In this document: piece after piece, positions 28,401 to 43,400 of the stretch
Layout of the letters: the number at the start of each line of letters is the position of its first letter
Position numbering within the stretch: the first letter of the stretch is position 1
Source of the DNA: Mactromeris polynyma
Taxonomy: Eukaryota > Mollusca > Bivalvia > Venerida > Mactridae
Direction of reading: 5' to 3'
Assembly: GCA_032209605.1 (NCBI GenBank)
Contig: JASFXZ010000016.1
Location: 6,324,001-6,388,000, forward strand
Length of the DNA stretch: 64,000 nt
Program-made: the position numbers and the translations under genes
The notes under the pieces: model-generated
What the model was told of the DNA's origin: nothing
Seen by the model: only the letters and a program-made list of their open reading frames with translations
Database searches by the model: none

Positions 28401-31400
28401 AACGATTCATTGGTTGCCTTGGATACCAACCATTACGTATCTTGAATGAAAACATTACATCTGAGCATTCTGTTCTATTTCTAAAATGTCCGTGAATATG
28501 GTTTGCAAAGTTGAAGTGTTTGATTAAGCTATACTGGAGTTATAAGAAATGTCCACAAAATTCCTGATCACCCCTTGTAAAATATAGTAGTAGACAGCAG
28601 TAAATGTTTTGTTTTCTCAGAGTTTGTGTTTGGGTGTTCTAACTGAACCTTGTATTTACACTTTTAGCCCCTTACAAAAGACGAGGAGTCGCTGGCAATT
28701 AATACACGTAAACTCTGGAGTGCTCATCTCCTGCCCCTACATGGAGCCTTGCATAATATTATACGAACCTTGTCTGCAACAAGCTGTCAGCCCTTACAAC
28801 AGATCCTTAAGAAGATTTGCTGGCAGATGTCGGATCTGGCTTCCCCTACTGCAACAATGATTACACAGTAAGATGAAATGACTTAAAAATACTCCTAAAA
28901 AACTGAGCTTAATTGCGTTCAATGACATAGATTCATTGTAAAATTAGTTCATAAAATGTTGATAAAACCAAATCATATGCACTAAAAGAAATATTACCCA
29001 AGAAATATGAATATACGTTTTTTTCACATTTTTGGCAGCCATCTTGGATTTCTAAAATCGTACCATGATGCAACATCTGCACCCAAGATTTTGTTGTAGT
29101 TGAGATATTCCCTTACACATTGATGTATAATTGAGCTCTTGACCTTTTTTGCACACGGAATACTCTCGGGGACTGGAGTAAAAGTATTGTGATTACATTT
29201 ATCAAAGTAGGGATAATAAACTCTTATAATTCTTCAGACCTCTCAATTTATTGCTCTTTATTAATGTTTCGGGTGCATTGCCATTCATCAGACTCATTGA
29301 AATAGCGTCAGCAGAACTATATTTTTGCGTGGTTTTCTTTTTTAATTATGTTAACGGTGCAAACATGTAGTTCTGTATAGAATATTTCCATGATTTTGAT
29401 GAAAGGCTTTGTCCGAAAATGGTAATGAAGAGGAGATAACTCAAGATTGTTCAATTTTTGTTTTAATAGAACGAAGTCATAAATCTATTTGTATCTGTAC
29501 GTTTGCATTTTATATTTAAGCATAATGCTTTGCATCTCATCTTATACATATCTTATATTCTGAAAACAAATTTAATATTTGTATCTGTTATATCTCATAT
29601 ATTAAATTTTAACGACAACATAATTTTTGCGTTAATTTGCAAATCTGGAGACTCTCGAATTCAAAATTCTGCCGGAAAATATACTTGTCGTGAATAAAAT
29701 CGTGCATGTACGAATTTGGTGCATATCCGAAATTGTGCATACTCCTTTATGTATAACAAGCGATGTGAGTGTGTAACGATTTGATTTGTAAATCTATATT
29801 TAACTTACAACTACAACATTTTTGTGAATAGTTTGTGTAGATATCCTTTGATTTTCACTCTATTTTGAACCATGCTTGAATCTTGTCTCGTTTCTGTAAG
29901 AAAAAAAATTCTTATTTTCATGGCTAATTCTGTTTCTCTTTTAGATGCATTTTAGACATATTGTTAGAGCATATTGAACTATGTGCCGAGACAAGCAAGG
30001 CTGGTCCTGATTCAGACGAGAACAAAGTTGCCCTGGCAACCAGAGGGCGGTTCTTGAACCTTCTGGCATACCTTATATCTCAACCTGCCATCAAGTGTAC
30101 AATGTTGCGGACTATGGGGTAATTATCTGTATTATCATTATTTAACAATGTTTTATTTATACTAAGTAGTTGTGTCTATAATGTAACTTGCATTTTAGGG
30201 ATATTTGGTATACTGTGCCCAATATTTATGCTTTATTGCCATTCTGTTAGGAATATAGAGGGTGTTAAAAAGTTTTCACCAAGTTTGAATTTAGATAATA
30301 TGAAAAAGACGCTGCATACACTGGCTTTATTTCGCATAATAAAACATACCTTAGCCTAGAAAGTGTGAAGCGACCTTCTCTCATCTGTCATGATTCAATC
30401 TAAATAAGCTGTTCACTATCTTGACATAAAGTATTTTTATGCCCCCTTTCGAAGAAGAGAGGGCATATTGGTTTGCACATGTCGGTCGGTCTGTCCGTTG
30501 GTTGGTCAGTAACCTTTTCATTTCCGATCAAGAACCCCTTGACCTATCATCCTCAAACTTGGTCATCACATTCATCTTGGGTAGCAGAGGAACCCTATTG
30601 ATTTTGGTGTCAAAGGTCAAGGTCACAGGGGGCATAATGTTTTACAAACATCTCTTGTTATCAAGTAATATTACCCATGTTTATCTGGTTATAACAGATC
30701 GTCGAGTGATGAGAAGTATCAGAATGTTCTACAGAAGTTATTGGACATATTAAACCATGTATCAGACAGACAGGATCATGTGCAAGATCAGGAGTGTATT
30801 GTGGTAGGTATTCCTGTTTTTATTGCTTATATTATTGGGAGGCCTACTGGTTGAGGGGTAGAGCGCCTGACTCCTAATCCGAAAGGTCGTGAGTTCGAGT
30901 CCTGCGATGAGCGGGGTTTGATCACAAACTTCACAATTCCTAAATTTGGTGCGAGTACTGGTTGGTAACCAGGAAGCAGTTATTGAGAGTGATTAGTGTA
31001 AGTTGTAAGAACTTGTTTCACAATCGATGTATAATAAATAAGTTTAAACTTGTTGCTTATATTTATTTCAATACTCTTCAATAGTTCTCCAAGAGTCCTC
31101 CGGAGCTCATAGGTGTTATTCATGAATAATCAATTATTCATACTTGTCAGAAATCTACTGGCTCTAACAATGTCAACCTGGTCTAGGAAGAAATGACATA
31201 ATTTTGTCCATAAAGTCATAAGTTTGGTTGAGATCACTTGACAATCACAATTCTATTGCTATTCCTATAATTACTGTTGTCAAAATTCAAAAAGTCTGTC
31301 AACTTTTCAATCTCTATTGGAGCTTTGAATTTAAACCTCGCACTAATCATGCTTGTTGGGTATCATTATAAGGTATTGGTAAGTTATCCATTTTCTCTTA

Positions 31401-34400
31401 GCTTTATTTTATTCTATTTATTGGGTAGTTATTCAAGTAAAGATCTGTATTCATACTCAAGTTAAGATCTGTATTCATACTCAAGTTAAGATCTGTATTC
31501 ATACTCAAGTAAAGATCTGTATTCATACTCAAGTTAAGATCTGTATTCTTACTCAAGTAAAGGTCTGTATTCTTACTCAAGTTAAGATCTGTATTCTTAC
31601 TCAAGTTAAGATCTGTATTCTTACTTAAGAATGTATTCTTGCTCAAGTAAAGATCTGTATTCTTACTCAAGTTAAGATCTGTATTCTTACTCAAGTTAAG
31701 ATCTGTATTCTTACTCAAGTTAAGATCTGTATTCTTACTTAAGAATGTATTCTTGCTCAAGTAAAGATCTGTATTCTTACTCAAGTTAAGATCTGTATTC
31801 TTACTCAAGTTAAGATCTGTATTCTTACTTAAGAATGTATTCTTGCTCAAGTAAAGATCTGTATTCTTACTCAAGAATGTATGCTTACTCAAGTTAAGAT
31901 CTGTATTCTTGCTCAAGTAAAGATCGATATTCTTACTCAATTATATAGTCTTAATCAAATAAGTAAAGTATTTTGAGTGTAACGCCAGATGTATTTATGT
32001 ATTCATATATATCAACTCAGCTAGTTTCAATCCTTTCCTCATATCTGAGTGGAATGTTCTGATATATAATACACCGGACATGCACAGTATTATGATTTTG
32101 TCTGTTTCAGTCAATCTTACAAAGTCTGTGTGACATGGAAGTAACATTGTCGTCTGTGGAATCCTCGATGACCATACAAGAGCAGGTAAATGTTAAATGG
32201 ATACAGTTGTATAAAAATGTTCCTCAGAATTACTTTGTCTATTCGTCTTTTGGATGTCTAGTATGATTGATTAGTACTATATATTACTCATTAATTTTAT
32301 TACAATGAAAAACAAAACATGGACTCCTGCATTTTAGTTAAACTATTTTAGACAAATATGGTTTCAATTAAATATCCGTTTGTAGCTTAATTGATTTAAA
32401 AGATTTTGTCTGTGCTAAGTATATAGTCTTCACGAAAACCCACTTAGCTGAAGCCCGGGACAAGTAAAATTAATGTCTGACAAGTAAAAAATCCATTTCG
32501 TCTGCCAGAATGGGCAAGTCGTGTTCATGGTCCAGTCTGTCTAGCTTTTATCACAAAAATTGAAGACGTTGTATGCAATACTTCAACAGGTTTTCATTTT
32601 TTGTCAAGTTTGTTTGTGTAACAGGACTTTTTCATCAACTATCGTTACCAGTCTTGTTTCCGATTTAACAAATCAAAGCAACCATCAAAACATCACGTTT
32701 TTTCGTTGTTTTGACGGTGCTGTTAATTTTATTCGGGCAAGTGAAAGGGAATTTTGGATAGGGAAAATTGCAAGCTGTCTGTCGAACAGGGCAAGTCCTT
32801 CAAAAAAATTATTGTGAAGACTGAGTATCCTGATATAACTTTTGTGTGAAAGCACTTAATGATATCAGCTTGTATTACATGTTTAATGCATTAAAACTGT
32901 ATGATTATTTTGTTAGGGTTCTCTCGAAGACAAGTCACATTTTTTATCTGTTTGTCCTCTATACGATTATTTAAGGACACTAATATTCCATGATTTAATA
33001 TCTGCGGATGAATACAATTGATAAACTTGTTTTTCTCATTAATAATTGCCAAAATGAAGTGATAAATTTTTTGACAAAAGCATACCTTTAACGGCAACAA
33101 CTCTATTTAAAATGTTTCAGCTGTGTTTCTGTTTACCACATTTTGATTCCCTGTTATAATTTGTGATCTCATATGCATGTATTACTTTTAATTTGCATAA
33201 TTATTTATAATCTATGTTTTCTATTCATATTTTAGATGACCTATAGGTCCAATGGGCCGGGTGTCTATTGTTATATAATAATATTTGTATATGTAAATGC
33301 TTTGTATACATGTCACTATAATAAACTATTTACATACTTACTTACGTATATTATAGGTGGCCAATGCTTTACCATCAGGGGATCAGCTGTCCCTTATAAT
33401 TGAATTCTTATTGGAACATATTGCCCATCCGAATCACAAATATGACTCGGTGTTGCCATGTATACGAGCCCTTGTAATGTTGACAGAACACGATTACAGC
33501 TTTTACCTCCTCAAACGGTGAGTTAGGTTGTGTGGAATCAACTTCATTTTGATACAATTAAAACAACACTGAAAGACTACCTCAATAATAAAACCACCTC
33601 AATATTAATAACACAATTTTCAAGTCCATTTTCACTGTTTTACTCTTTTATTCAACCTCAATATTAAGACAACCTCAATAAGAAGACCAGTTTACAAGAT
33701 TCCCAAGGGTGGTCTTATTATTGAGTTTTTAGTGTACAGTGGAATACCGTTGGCTCGAACTCGTCGGGACTGACAAAATTTGTTTGAGTAAAAGGTTGTT
33801 CTAATCAACCGTGGTTGTGAAATAATTATCATGAATGCGTAATATGGTGCGTATATCTTGTCAATGAGTGTTTAAGTCTATAGTAATGTATAACTCTCGT
33901 ATAAATAATCATAATGCATGAAAAAAAAGCATACAAAACAAAATCGTGTTTTTTATAAATTTTATTCAATAACACAACAGAAAACACATGAATGAATATA
34001 CACGTATAACCATACAGAATCAATAGCAGCTATACGGTCTCCGGTACTGTAGTATCAAGCTACACAGAATAGAAATAAAATTATACATACATATGACACT
34101 TTAATTATTAATTATTGCATTAATTAATCTTCCAACACCTGCAAACAAATTTATCAAGGCAGTTTGTTGTTTGCACGCAATTTTCACAAACGTGTGAATG
34201 ACTCACGCCGTTTCACAATTGAGCTCATTGCCAGCATATCGGATTATGAGGTGAGAAAATGTATTGTTCAACCGAAATGCGAATAATAGTACATTTTATG
34301 ATCAAGAGACGGAATAATTGGTTCGAGAGTTCAAGGCTGGGCAGTTAGAACTAAAAGTAGTAGAACAATATAGATTATATAGGAAATTCAATTGGGACTG

Positions 34401-37400
34401 CAGTTTGAGTCAACAAGGGTATTCGACGCAACCAAGTTCTAGCCAACGGGATTCTACTGTACTTTGAAGTCATCATATTTTCTGAAGAAACTTCGGTATG
34501 ATTATTTCAATGACTTTGAAAAGGCAACAACTCGTTTAGATTGAAATGCCTCTTGACTCTGTTACTCCTTTCATTTCTATATTTGAAACAGAGTGTGCTA
34601 TGAGACTTGTCTGTTTGAAACATTGAGATTTCCCTGTTGTTGCTATTTAAAATAAGGAATTCTTGTGAACAGAAATCTTGTTTGATTTAAGTTAGTAAGA
34701 GAAAAGCTTTATGAGTTGCCTTGACTGACTTACATGGTCTCCTCTACAAAGAGAAATGTAGAGATATGTCTATGGACTAATACAAATAATGATCTTAGTT
34801 TTCAAAATGTAAATTTACAACATTGTTCTGATTGATTTATGCTCTGATACTTCCACTATTTTATAGAAAAATTGAAATTGTCATTGACTGTTTGTCTTTA
34901 TCAGATTCAAACTTCAATGATGGGTTGCCTTATTAAATAATAACTTGTTTCTTCTGTGTTTTGTTTGTTTGTTTTCATCTGTTTTATGTCGTTTTTATAG
35001 CAATTTTTTCAGTCATATAAGCTGCCATTTGACCTAACCAGTATTCCTCGAATTAATTATCAATCGGTACTAACTTGCTCTCCCACGAGCAACTGACAAC
35101 TTCTCCACAACTTCTCCACTACTCCATAGCCAATGTCTCAGAAGATCATTACCCGCCTAACCTATGAATTGAACCCGGATCTGCCAGGTGACAGTATAGC
35201 ACTCTACCAATTTTGCTAGCTGGGTGGACTCTGTTTCTTCTGCATATTTGCCCCGACTTATTATCGTTCTTCCTTTTTAGAACATTTGAGAAGCACAAGT
35301 TAGCATTGTACAGACTTTTGCAGAGGATAAAATTCAAGTTTAGCAAAGATAGTTCTGACTGTCTCTCAACTTTTTCAACAACCCTCGAATTTCTTCGACT
35401 CCTCGTTTCTACGGAACCACCGGATGAGGAAATGCCCATAACAAGGACTATAACTCTTACTAACCAGGAACTTCGTGATGTTGTGGCCTGGACACAGGAT
35501 GTAACTACTCACCCATTGGTTGATCTTCAGGCATTGCTTGAGGTAAATAAATCCATCGTACAACTTGTTTGTATTTTGTTGCAGTGTTTTTCAGCGCAGC
35601 CGTACTAACATGGTTTTGCTATTTCATATCAGTGTTTTGTAAACCAATCAAATATTACGTAAACCACCAAGGCAGTTTCTCTTCATCCAAACAACGTTTG
35701 TAACCTTGATGCAGACTGGTTAACATTACGTTAAGGCCTATACATTTGTTTACCAAACCTAAATATATTAACCTGTTTATTGTTATGTATTTTTTCTTCC
35801 GAAGCAAAGTAATGAACACAATTATGGCGTAAATGGTGTTATGTTTGCCATAAAAAAAATTTGATCACGATAGAAGCGTTTTTCTTATTATTGTAAACAT
35901 TAAACATTAAATTTTTGTACCAAAACCAGATGAACATAATATCGTTTGCCTTAACAACTGCATCTGAAAGTGGATCGTATAGTGTATTTCAAGATTTATC
36001 CAGTAAGTAGTGTTGTTAGTCATCCCCATGGGGAATTGTCCGATGTTGAAACAGACTATACTGTTTCTATGACTAATCAAACTACGGATTAATTTGTATC
36101 CAGTCTTCTACGCAGTGATCTCCCCTTACAGGTATAGGAGTTTCTGTCATATAGCGTAATTGAATGACAGGCAGTCGTAACATTTAGTAAATTTTTTATG
36201 TTGTACAACAAATTGTAACATTCAGATTGCAACAAATTTGCATACATCAAGTTGCGTCGACCATCTTTTTTAAAGAAATTTCTTGTTTCTGTTTCTAGCT
36301 CTCAAAATCTTAAGTTGTAAATTGATTTTCTTATGATAGGAAATAACATTTAGATACAAAAACTAGATACTGTAAGGAACAGTGTATGACAAAAAACGAG
36401 AAGGTTTCATGCTCCAATTCTCGTGCGTGAAAAACAAAAGTTGGCCTGTGAAACTCTTTTATTTCTGTAAGTAGTTATCATGCAGTACGTAATTGTCTTC
36501 ATTTAGGCTTGTGAAGACATTTATATATCAATTGTTTATAATACATTTATTTATCAATTGTTTGTATTATATAGGATGGAATGAAAGAAGAAGAAGCACT
36601 AGATAGTCTTGTTGACAGTGTGAATAGTCTGATAAGTCTGTTGAAGCGAGAGTCACCTCAGAAGCCTAAATCTGGTATGTTCAATGTGATATTTTAACTT
36701 CCATGACAAAATTATCTCATCAGGGGTTCATTTGACCCTGGAGTTGACCCTTTGACCCCTGGAATTCCACATTCTGACCCTAAAGATTCTGGCTGAAGGG
36801 TCAATTTTTATCTAAATTATAGGTAATTTTGATATAAAATAGTAAAATCGGGTAAAAAATTATCAACATGACCCTCGAGATTCAGCATCTAGTGGAACCC
36901 CTGATCATTGTATGTTTAGCAAAGGGATTTTTGTTGACGTTCGAGCTGCTCATATCAGTTGATAAACCTAATGTTCTGGCCTGAAAAGCTGCAGCTCTTT
37001 ACATCTTACAATATACAGGATAATACAAAGTCAACTGTTTATAAACAGGTGTGTCAAATTCTGGATTCATCTGGAAATCTCAATTCAGAGCACCTGAGAT
37101 TGATTTTCAGATCAACATAAATCTGATGATTTTTTGGGGGGGGGGGGGGGGCGGTAGGGGCAAATCTGCTACTGATCAAACAGAATTAAGTGTGAATGTA
37201 TTTTAAGAAGCAAAGGAAAACAACCGAGGTACTCCAAAGACAAGTCCTTGGATATTTGATTCACCCGTTTAGTTTTTCGGGATAGAGGAATTTGTTCTAT
37301 TGACACCTCTGATAAAGGGCTGAGATTATCTTATATTTATAACAATACGAATTTGACTCAATTATTGTTTGAAACACAATGTCAAGCATTGTTATAATGT

Positions 37401-40400
37401 TTGTACAATAAGTGAATGTTGGATAGGTTTAAATGTTTGTAAATTCTCTGGGCTCTAAATGACTTTGGTGATAACTGTAGTATTCAATTATAAACATACT
37501 GGTGTGTTAAAGTATAATCTGTAGTTTGGATGCTTATTTATCGAAGAAACATGAAGTTCTTAGCCGTTATTCTGCATTCACACATAAATATTGTAAATGA
37601 AGTGTTATTGTTATAGAGGATAAATATTTGGATGTCAGGTGAAATTTTCATAAAAAAACTTTTTTTCTCAAACACAAATTCAAGTTATTTCATCCAATTT
37701 TTATGCCCCCTTCGAAGAAGAGGGCATATTGGTTTGCACATGTTGGTCAGTCTGTCTGTCCATAACCCATTTTCGTTTCCGATCAATAACTCAAGAACCC
37801 CTTGACCTATCATCCTCAAACTTGGTCCACACATTCATCTTGGGTAGCAGAGGAACCCTATTGATTTTGGGGTCAAAGGTCACAGGGGAGCATAATGTTT
37901 TACAAACATCTCTTGTTAAAGAATTGTTGGAGTTACTTTTTATTCAGTGTTTAACACTAACTTATACTGATCTCTTAGACTGTTTTCTAGAAAATATTTT
38001 AAACTCGCATTTTCCAGATCTCTTAAATGTAGATGAAAATAGGGATGAGTTCAATTTCAGTTATTTGAGTTTTACATAATTGGGTTTTCTTAAATGATGC
38101 TGTCAGTTATGATCAACTAAATTTCAAATGTGTTAATTGATATAGTAAAACCTCACATTAAGACCACCTCAATAATAAGACCACCTTGAAATTAAGAACA
38201 CAATTTATAAGTCCATTTTCACTGTTTTGTTCTTTCTTCAATCTCAATATTAAGACCACCTCAATAAGATATCCAGATTTCAAGGCTCCCATGGACGGTC
38301 TTATTATTGAGGTTTTACTGTATATAACTAAAGGCAGATTTATAAGATATTTCAATTTTTTCAATGTAGCCTACTATTTCTTTGTGAGTAATTAAAAAAT
38401 AAGTTGGACTTAAATAAAGTACAGACTTAAGTTTTTTTGTGATTTATAATACCAATATTATTTTTGACATTTTTAGAAGTGCCAGCCCCGGGCTTACCCG
38501 AGCCCCAGTCATTGTCCATGTTGTTTGCAATGAGGACTGTGTATTCTGTGACCGATCCAGATGATGAACGACTGAGTTCTACGTTCTGGCAGACGACATA
38601 TGAACCAGATGAACCAGACCTTGTGACTTTAGACTTGGACGTCATGTGCCAGAAATATTGTAAAGATTTCAATATTGAAGATGAACTCAAGAAGGACATT
38701 GGTTTGGCATCTGAACAAGAATTAACGAAGCCAAAGAAATTAAAGTAAGACTATTTTATCTATCTATGACATGTGTTTGATGTACGGTACAGGAAAAACC
38801 TCACTTAAAGTCGCCACATAATTAAGAACACAATTTTCAAGTCCATTTTTTACTGTTTTGCTCTTTAATCAACCTCAATAATAGGACCAACTCAATATTG
38901 ACCATCAGTTTTCGAGGGTTCCAAGGTTGGTCTGAATATTGATATAATAGCATGCAAATTAAATTGTTTCTGGTCTTCCCTATCTTTCAGCATGTTTCTT
39001 TTCTCAATCCCAGCTTTGATCTTCCTTAATTAAAAGGCAAGTCATTATAACTCAAGTCCCTGTCGGTGGTTTTAAATTCATACATTCTACACCTTTCGTC
39101 AACAACAAATCTACCAATGATTAGTTTCAAAGTTTTCAAATTAGTCACCTGCTTGCTTCAATTTGAGACTGAGACTATCAGACTGTTATAAAGGCCAGTA
39201 ATTAATTGATTATCGACAGAGACAAACTGTCATCACCTCAGCAATATACAATTATATTTGCACCCCACAATATGACACAATACAAGCCATCTTCGCGTGT
39301 ATATTTCAACATAAATCCGATGTCGGCAAATAAATAAACAACATTTCTATCATATATATTTTTTTCCACAGTGGACATAACATCCCTTAAGTATTTCATG
39401 TTTGCCTTTGTTATAGTTGCAAAATAGCTTATTGTAGCTTGGAATTTGAAAGACGACAGTATAAAATTGTTATTATTTCTAAATGTTTTTCAACTGTTGA
39501 CAAAAATATCAGAGGATGTTTTGTCCTACTTGTAAAATTCATGAAGGGGATTTTGTCCTACTTGTAAAATTCATGAAGGGGATTTTGTCCACCTTGTAAA
39601 ATTCATGAAGGGATTTTGTCCGCCTTGTGCAAAATGAGCTAAGGGGATTATGTCCAGAGGGGATTTTGCTTGTATAGAAATTTAAACATTATACAGCCTG
39701 TTATTTACACATGGAATAATATACAATAGAAGTATGCGACAGAATGGTAAATTATCTTAGATTGACTTTCTCATAGAGATTTAAAAAAAACAGTTTGTGA
39801 CTGCAAAAACATAGTGTAATGTTAGTGTTATCTGACGATCGTGGTAAATTTAGTACAATGCATTTGGAGGAGGCAGTTGTCCTAACTTTGTAACATATAT
39901 GGTCCTTTCAGGGACAGAAGAAAGTCTCAAGAGTTTATATCATGGAGAGGTCGTGGGGTTAGGAGACCATTTGGTAAGTATAGTATGTACTGGCAGTTAA
40001 GTAACACACGTAGTTCGTGAACTTGTTTATTTGACAACCTTCTATCTGAATACTCAGTATGATCCGAAATAAATATCAAGTCCCGATGTATCTTCTTAGG
40101 CACGTCAAATTGAAATGGGTTTTTCGAAACCATGTATTATTCAAAGTAAAATTTCGGACCGGATGAATTCGAATGAACGAGGTCCAACTGTATGTCAGCG
40201 TTGGATTGGCATAACGTCCTGCTCGGTTGGCTCAGTTGGTAGAGCACTGGGTTATCACCCAGGAGGTCTGAGTTTGAAGGCATGTACTTCTGTGACATTT
40301 TGCTATCATCATTCGTCCAGCTTTCTGATTCACGGGGCTTAGCTGTCAGCTGTTTGTAGTAGGGCACGTTAGTACTGGTTGATGATTGAAGTCAGGTTAT

Positions 40401-43400
40401 CTGCTTATGACAATGTGTAACTGAAAAATGTTCAAAAATTTGTGTTAAATCCAATAAAAATGGATTGACTTAAGAACTGCTGTAGTTATGTCATGCATTA
40501 TTTGCATAAAACATTGTAAATCATTTTTAACTTTTTAAGTGCATATTGATGATGATCATAAATAAGTATTGGGTAAAGAAATTAATGCAGCAGTTTACTT
40601 AACTATATTCTTGACTTTACATTTCATTCAGTTGCTCCAATGAGAGGCCGGGGTATAGCGAGAGGATTGGCGGCGCAGGCTCAAGCTAACCGTCACCATG
40701 ACAACTTTAGATCTCGTCCACCAAACACAAGTCGTCCACCATCTATGCATGTCGACGATTTCATGAAACTAGAACAGAAGTCAGAACAAAGAGATGATGG
40801 AGACGCCGATGGACAATCTTTCCGCAGAGAAAATGTAAATATGTTGTTGTTTTCTGACACTTTACTGTCAGCTTTTATTCTTAGTTTTTAATTAACATTA
40901 AGTTCTTAAATAAAAACACCATTGTAGTAAATTACTAGGTCAGATTAAAAAAAATCCTGGGTCCTTCTTCACAAACATTTAAAGACTGAAACTCAGACTT
41001 AGACTTTGAAGGGTCTAATTGGTAAGACAGTAATAACGACATAGGACCAAAAACCATACTTCCAACTTGAATTCCAGTTTCACCAATTAGACCCTTCAAA
41101 TTTGATGTAAGTCACACCAATTAGCAGGGTTCAACACTGACACTAGTCTGCCAGTCCTGCGCCAACCTAAATCACTACAGGACTATCTAGCATTGGAAGT
41201 TTAAAAGTCCTAGGGACAAGTTGATGTTTGGAAAATAAACAATAACAAATTGAAGTTTAATGTTTAGAAAGGAAAAGCATTGTGTTGGAAAAAACAATTC
41301 AGCACCCCTAAGTTTCTTTCACTTTATTTCAATTTTCATAAAAGTGCCGCCTTGTTTTGGTACTGGTCACTATCCCTATGTTGTCAGGACCATGTATTTA
41401 ACTGGAGGATGACTTGGTTTTGAAATTCAGTAGTCCTGCAGACTAACAGGTTGGAAAAGTTAGTGTTGAACACTGATCAGACCCTTAAATCTTGTCAATT
41501 AGATCCTTAATACTTGAATTCTAGCCTAACCATTCAATAAATGCCTCTTCATCATTCATGACTTTCAATTATATTATGTAGGATTTCGGTCACAATAGGG
41601 GACGAGGTTTTGACCGAGGGCGAGGTTTTGATCGAGGAAGAGGAGGAAGATTTTTGACGCCACCTGGAAATTTTAGAAGAGATGGTACGAGATTTTTACA
41701 CTACATGTTACACTTACCTTCAAAAATATCAGTTCTGTTGTATTTCCGTTATACATGTATACGGCGGTCAGTTGATTTCATTATTGTTGGACCTCGTTTA
41801 TTTGACAACCTTTTATCCGAATACTTGGTATCATCCGATATAGATATCAGGTCCCGATGTATCTTTTTAGGCACATCGAAATGAAATGGGATTATTCGAA
41901 ACCATGTATTATTTGAAAAAAAATATCGGATTCGAATGAACAAGGTCTGACTGTATTCTGTAGATACATTGTGATATCCCTAACAGATGCAATGGCAGAT
42001 ATATAGTAGAAAAAAATGAAGAAAAAAATGCAAAATTATTTCATGAAATGTGGTAATTTTTTGTAACCTTTAGGTTACTTTTAAGTTACTTGGTCGTATT
42101 ATCTCCGTAAAAATATAAAAATTGATGTCATTATAGAAGGGGGTAGTGATCTTCTGGTGTGACTCGTAGTTGTTGTACATATATAGTGTATTGATTTCTA
42201 AAGCTATCATCAAGTTGTCGAAAGCAAGTTTTTAGCAAGCACATTGGGACATTAAATGTGCTAGTTTTTGCCAAGTTGTCTTACATATATGATACAAAAT
42301 ATTTCAGCGAATTCCCGTGGGGGCCGTGATGGTGAAAATACTCTTTACAGATCCAAGCCGCCGTTTGTGAATCCTAGGTTTACTACAAAGTAAGTTTCCC
42401 ATTTCACTCTAAATTAAAGTTTCCCGAGTGGTATAACCTTTGTATCTTAGTTTGTTTGGTTAGATATCTTTGATATTAACCACTTCACTGCCAGTTGCTA
42501 ACAGTCGAGGTTGATGTCAAAATCTCAGAAATAAGATTACAGTTGGTAAAGTGGTAGATGTTTTAATCACTAGTAGATATTCAGGCGTGTAGCTTAGCTG
42601 ATATTAGTTTCATTGTGGTCCGGGCATGGTCCACTGAAAAAAAAATTGTAGCTAGATCGTCTTGAGATTCGTTTTGGTGTATATTTTGTTACAGTAAATA
42701 TGCTTACAATAACATAATAAACATACATTAAATATCTTAGTGCAGTTTTAGCGAAAAAATTGTATGGCTCGGCCTACACAGCCTTTAGGAATCTACACCC
42801 TGATATCATTAAGATTAATTTTCTAGCTACAATAACAGAAGATTAGACAAAATCCTACATTTTTCTTTAAACAAGTGTGCTAATTGGATAAATGAACTTA
42901 CTGTTAGTTTAGTTCTTCTTAAAAACAGAAACCTTTATTCTGTCATACTATCAATTTCTGGAGGCCAGTCCCTATAATGAGATACAAAAGAAACGAAAAT
43001 CATTTAAAGAAAAAAGCTTCATTAATATTGTTTCTAAGCTTAAAATGCTAGATACTGCTTTTCTGCTGTGAAATAATGAATGTTATTACACTGGGTTCTC
43101 CGTTGTGTCTACTACCTGTTTTGTCTTGACAAATACAGTAAAATCTTACTTAAAGACTCAAAAATAGGACCATCTCAAAATTAAGAACACAATTTTCATG
43201 TCCATTTTTACGGTTTTGCTCTTTATTCAACCTCAATATTAGGACCACCTCAAAATTAAGAACACAATTTTTCAACCTCGATATTAGGACCACCTCCAAA
43301 TTAAGAACACAATTTTTCAAGTCCATTTTTACGGTTTTGCTCTTTATTCAATCTCAAAATTAGACCAGTTGTCAATAGTCCCCAAGGTGGTCTTATTTTT

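Noticed and set aside
30841..30910. True tRNA gene
   Set aside because: It has A- and B-box-like motifs but no closing acceptor stem, and it continues into a SINE body with an A/T-rich tail.
31404..31940. 178-codon antisense ORF of SKNTDLNL repeats
   Set aside because: It is produced by a 24-bp minisatellite whose unit is a multiple of three. It lies wholly in a VIRMA intron and has no other coding sign.
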